DNA of 6,576 bases from the NCBI GenBank assembly GCA_005889395.1, contig VBFX01000267.1, positions 1 through 6,576 on the forward strand, in the 5' to 3' direction. Numbering within the stretch: the first letter of the stretch is position 1; every line of letters begins with the position of its first letter. This document shows positions 6,054 through 6,576 of the stretch, one piece after another. A program made the translations under genes and the position numbers. The stretch comes from Chloroflexota bacterium. Lineage in GTDB: Bacteria > Chloroflexota > Dormibacteria > CF-121. The notes beneath the pieces were generated by a model. It ran no database searches and was not told the DNA's origin. It was given only the letters and a program-made list of their open reading frames with translations.

Positions 6054-6576
6054 CGATCACGAAGTCCGATGAGCACCGCCAGCGAGACGGCGAGCAAGAC
6101 GAGACTGAGGACGATGGCCGCGTCCGGGTTGCTCTCCAATGCCAGATAGACGGCCAGCGGCATCGTCTGGGTCCGCCCCGGAAAATTTCCGGCGAAGGTG
6201 ATCGTCGCGCCGAACTCGCCGAGCGCCCGGGCCCAGCACAGCACCGCGCCCGCCACCAGCGAAGGGCGCACCAGGGGAAGGGTGACCCTCCAGAGAACGG
6301 TCCACCGGCTGGCGCCGAGCGTCCGGGCAGCGTCCTCGAACCGCGTGTCCATCGAGCGGAGCCCGGCCTCGACGGTGATTACCAGGAAGGGCATGGCGAC
6401 GAAGGTCTCCGCCATGATGGCGCCGGCCGTCGTGAATGGCAGATGGATCCCGACGGCGGTCGCGAGCCAACTGCCGACGAGGCCCTGGCGACCAAAGGCG
6501 AGCAGCAGGGCGACGCCGCCCACCACGGGGGGAAGGACCATGGGTAACACGGTGAGGGCGCGTACCACCGACCGCC
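6035..6576 (-). CDS. modB: Molybdate-type ABC transporter permease, N-terminus cut by window edge
   Basis: This is the membrane channel subunit of the oxyanion importer; it would work with the ModC homologue encoded next and a binding protein (ModA) expected upstream, outside the window. The frame stays open to the right edge, so the GTG near 6568 is almost certainly internal and the first part of the protein is missing. The visible 180 residues carry the LPMVLPPVVGG segment typical of ModB, several hydrophobic membrane spans, and the EAA loop that contacts the ATPase (DAARTLGASRWTVLWRVTLP). After that loop comes the family-typical ALGEFGATITFAGNFPGRTQT, followed by a last membrane span and a short basic C-terminus, RDRWLGGS. 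The stop lies inside the start region of modC, which implies one transcript and coupled translation. Confidence 0.93.
   Translation of the reverse strand, partial: RSVVRALTVLPMVLPPVVGGVALLLAFGRQGLVGSWLATAVGIHLPFTTAGAIMAETFVAMPFLVITVEAGLRSMDTRFEDAARTLGASRWTVLWRVTLPLVRPSLVAGAVLCWARALGEFGATITFAGNFPGRTQTMPLAVYLALESNPDAAIVLSLVLLAVSLAVLIGLRDRWLGGS

Noticed and set aside
1..6576. CRISPR array, insertion sequence, prophage, toxin-antitoxin or defence genes
   Set aside because: No regularly spaced repeats, transposase, integrase or effector-like proteins are visible; every sizeable gene is a recognised housekeeping or transport gene.

Overview
This is a GC-rich bacterial chromosome segment with all recognisable genes on the minus strand. 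In transcription order (right to left) it holds the 3' part of modB, complete modC, a 299-bp intergenic region, complete smc, complete ftsY and the 5' part of a small DUF2007-type gene. G/C dominates third codon positions, which explains the many long antisense ORFs that I treat as shadows. The smc-ftsY pairing is common in Gram-positive and related lineages (Bacillota, Actinomycetota, Chloroflexota, Deinococcota). No marker here fixes the phylum; a high-GC Chloroflexota- or Actinomycetota-like bacterium is only a guess.

Region by region: positions 4986-6576 carry the inner-membrane permease and ATPase of an ABC importer of the molybdate/tungstate class. The two genes overlap and are probably translationally coupled; modA and the permease N-terminus would lie beyond position 6576. 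Positions 4687-4985 hold no convincing gene but are unusually structured. They contain a long nested inverted repeat (4835-4949), two back-to-back GC-rich hairpins (4810-4840), a good sigma70-like promoter (4769-4798) and a leader of roughly 75 nt ending at the GTG start of smc. Positions 1-4686 form a tight operon: smc overlaps ftsY by 17 bp, and ftsY overlaps the DUF2007 gene by 4 bp (ATGA).

Functionally, SMC compacts and helps segregate the chromosome, and FtsY is the SRP receptor GTPase that docks ribosomes making membrane proteins. The DUF2007 protein has no established role. ModB and ModC together power oxyanion uptake for molybdenum or tungsten cofactor enzymes and are probably a separate transcription unit from smc.

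Nothing in the coding sequence points to an undescribed defence or mobile system; these are housekeeping genes with some divergent motif residues. The least explained sequence is the modC-smc intergenic region, where about 39 base pairs can be laid out as one long, collinear, imperfect stem.
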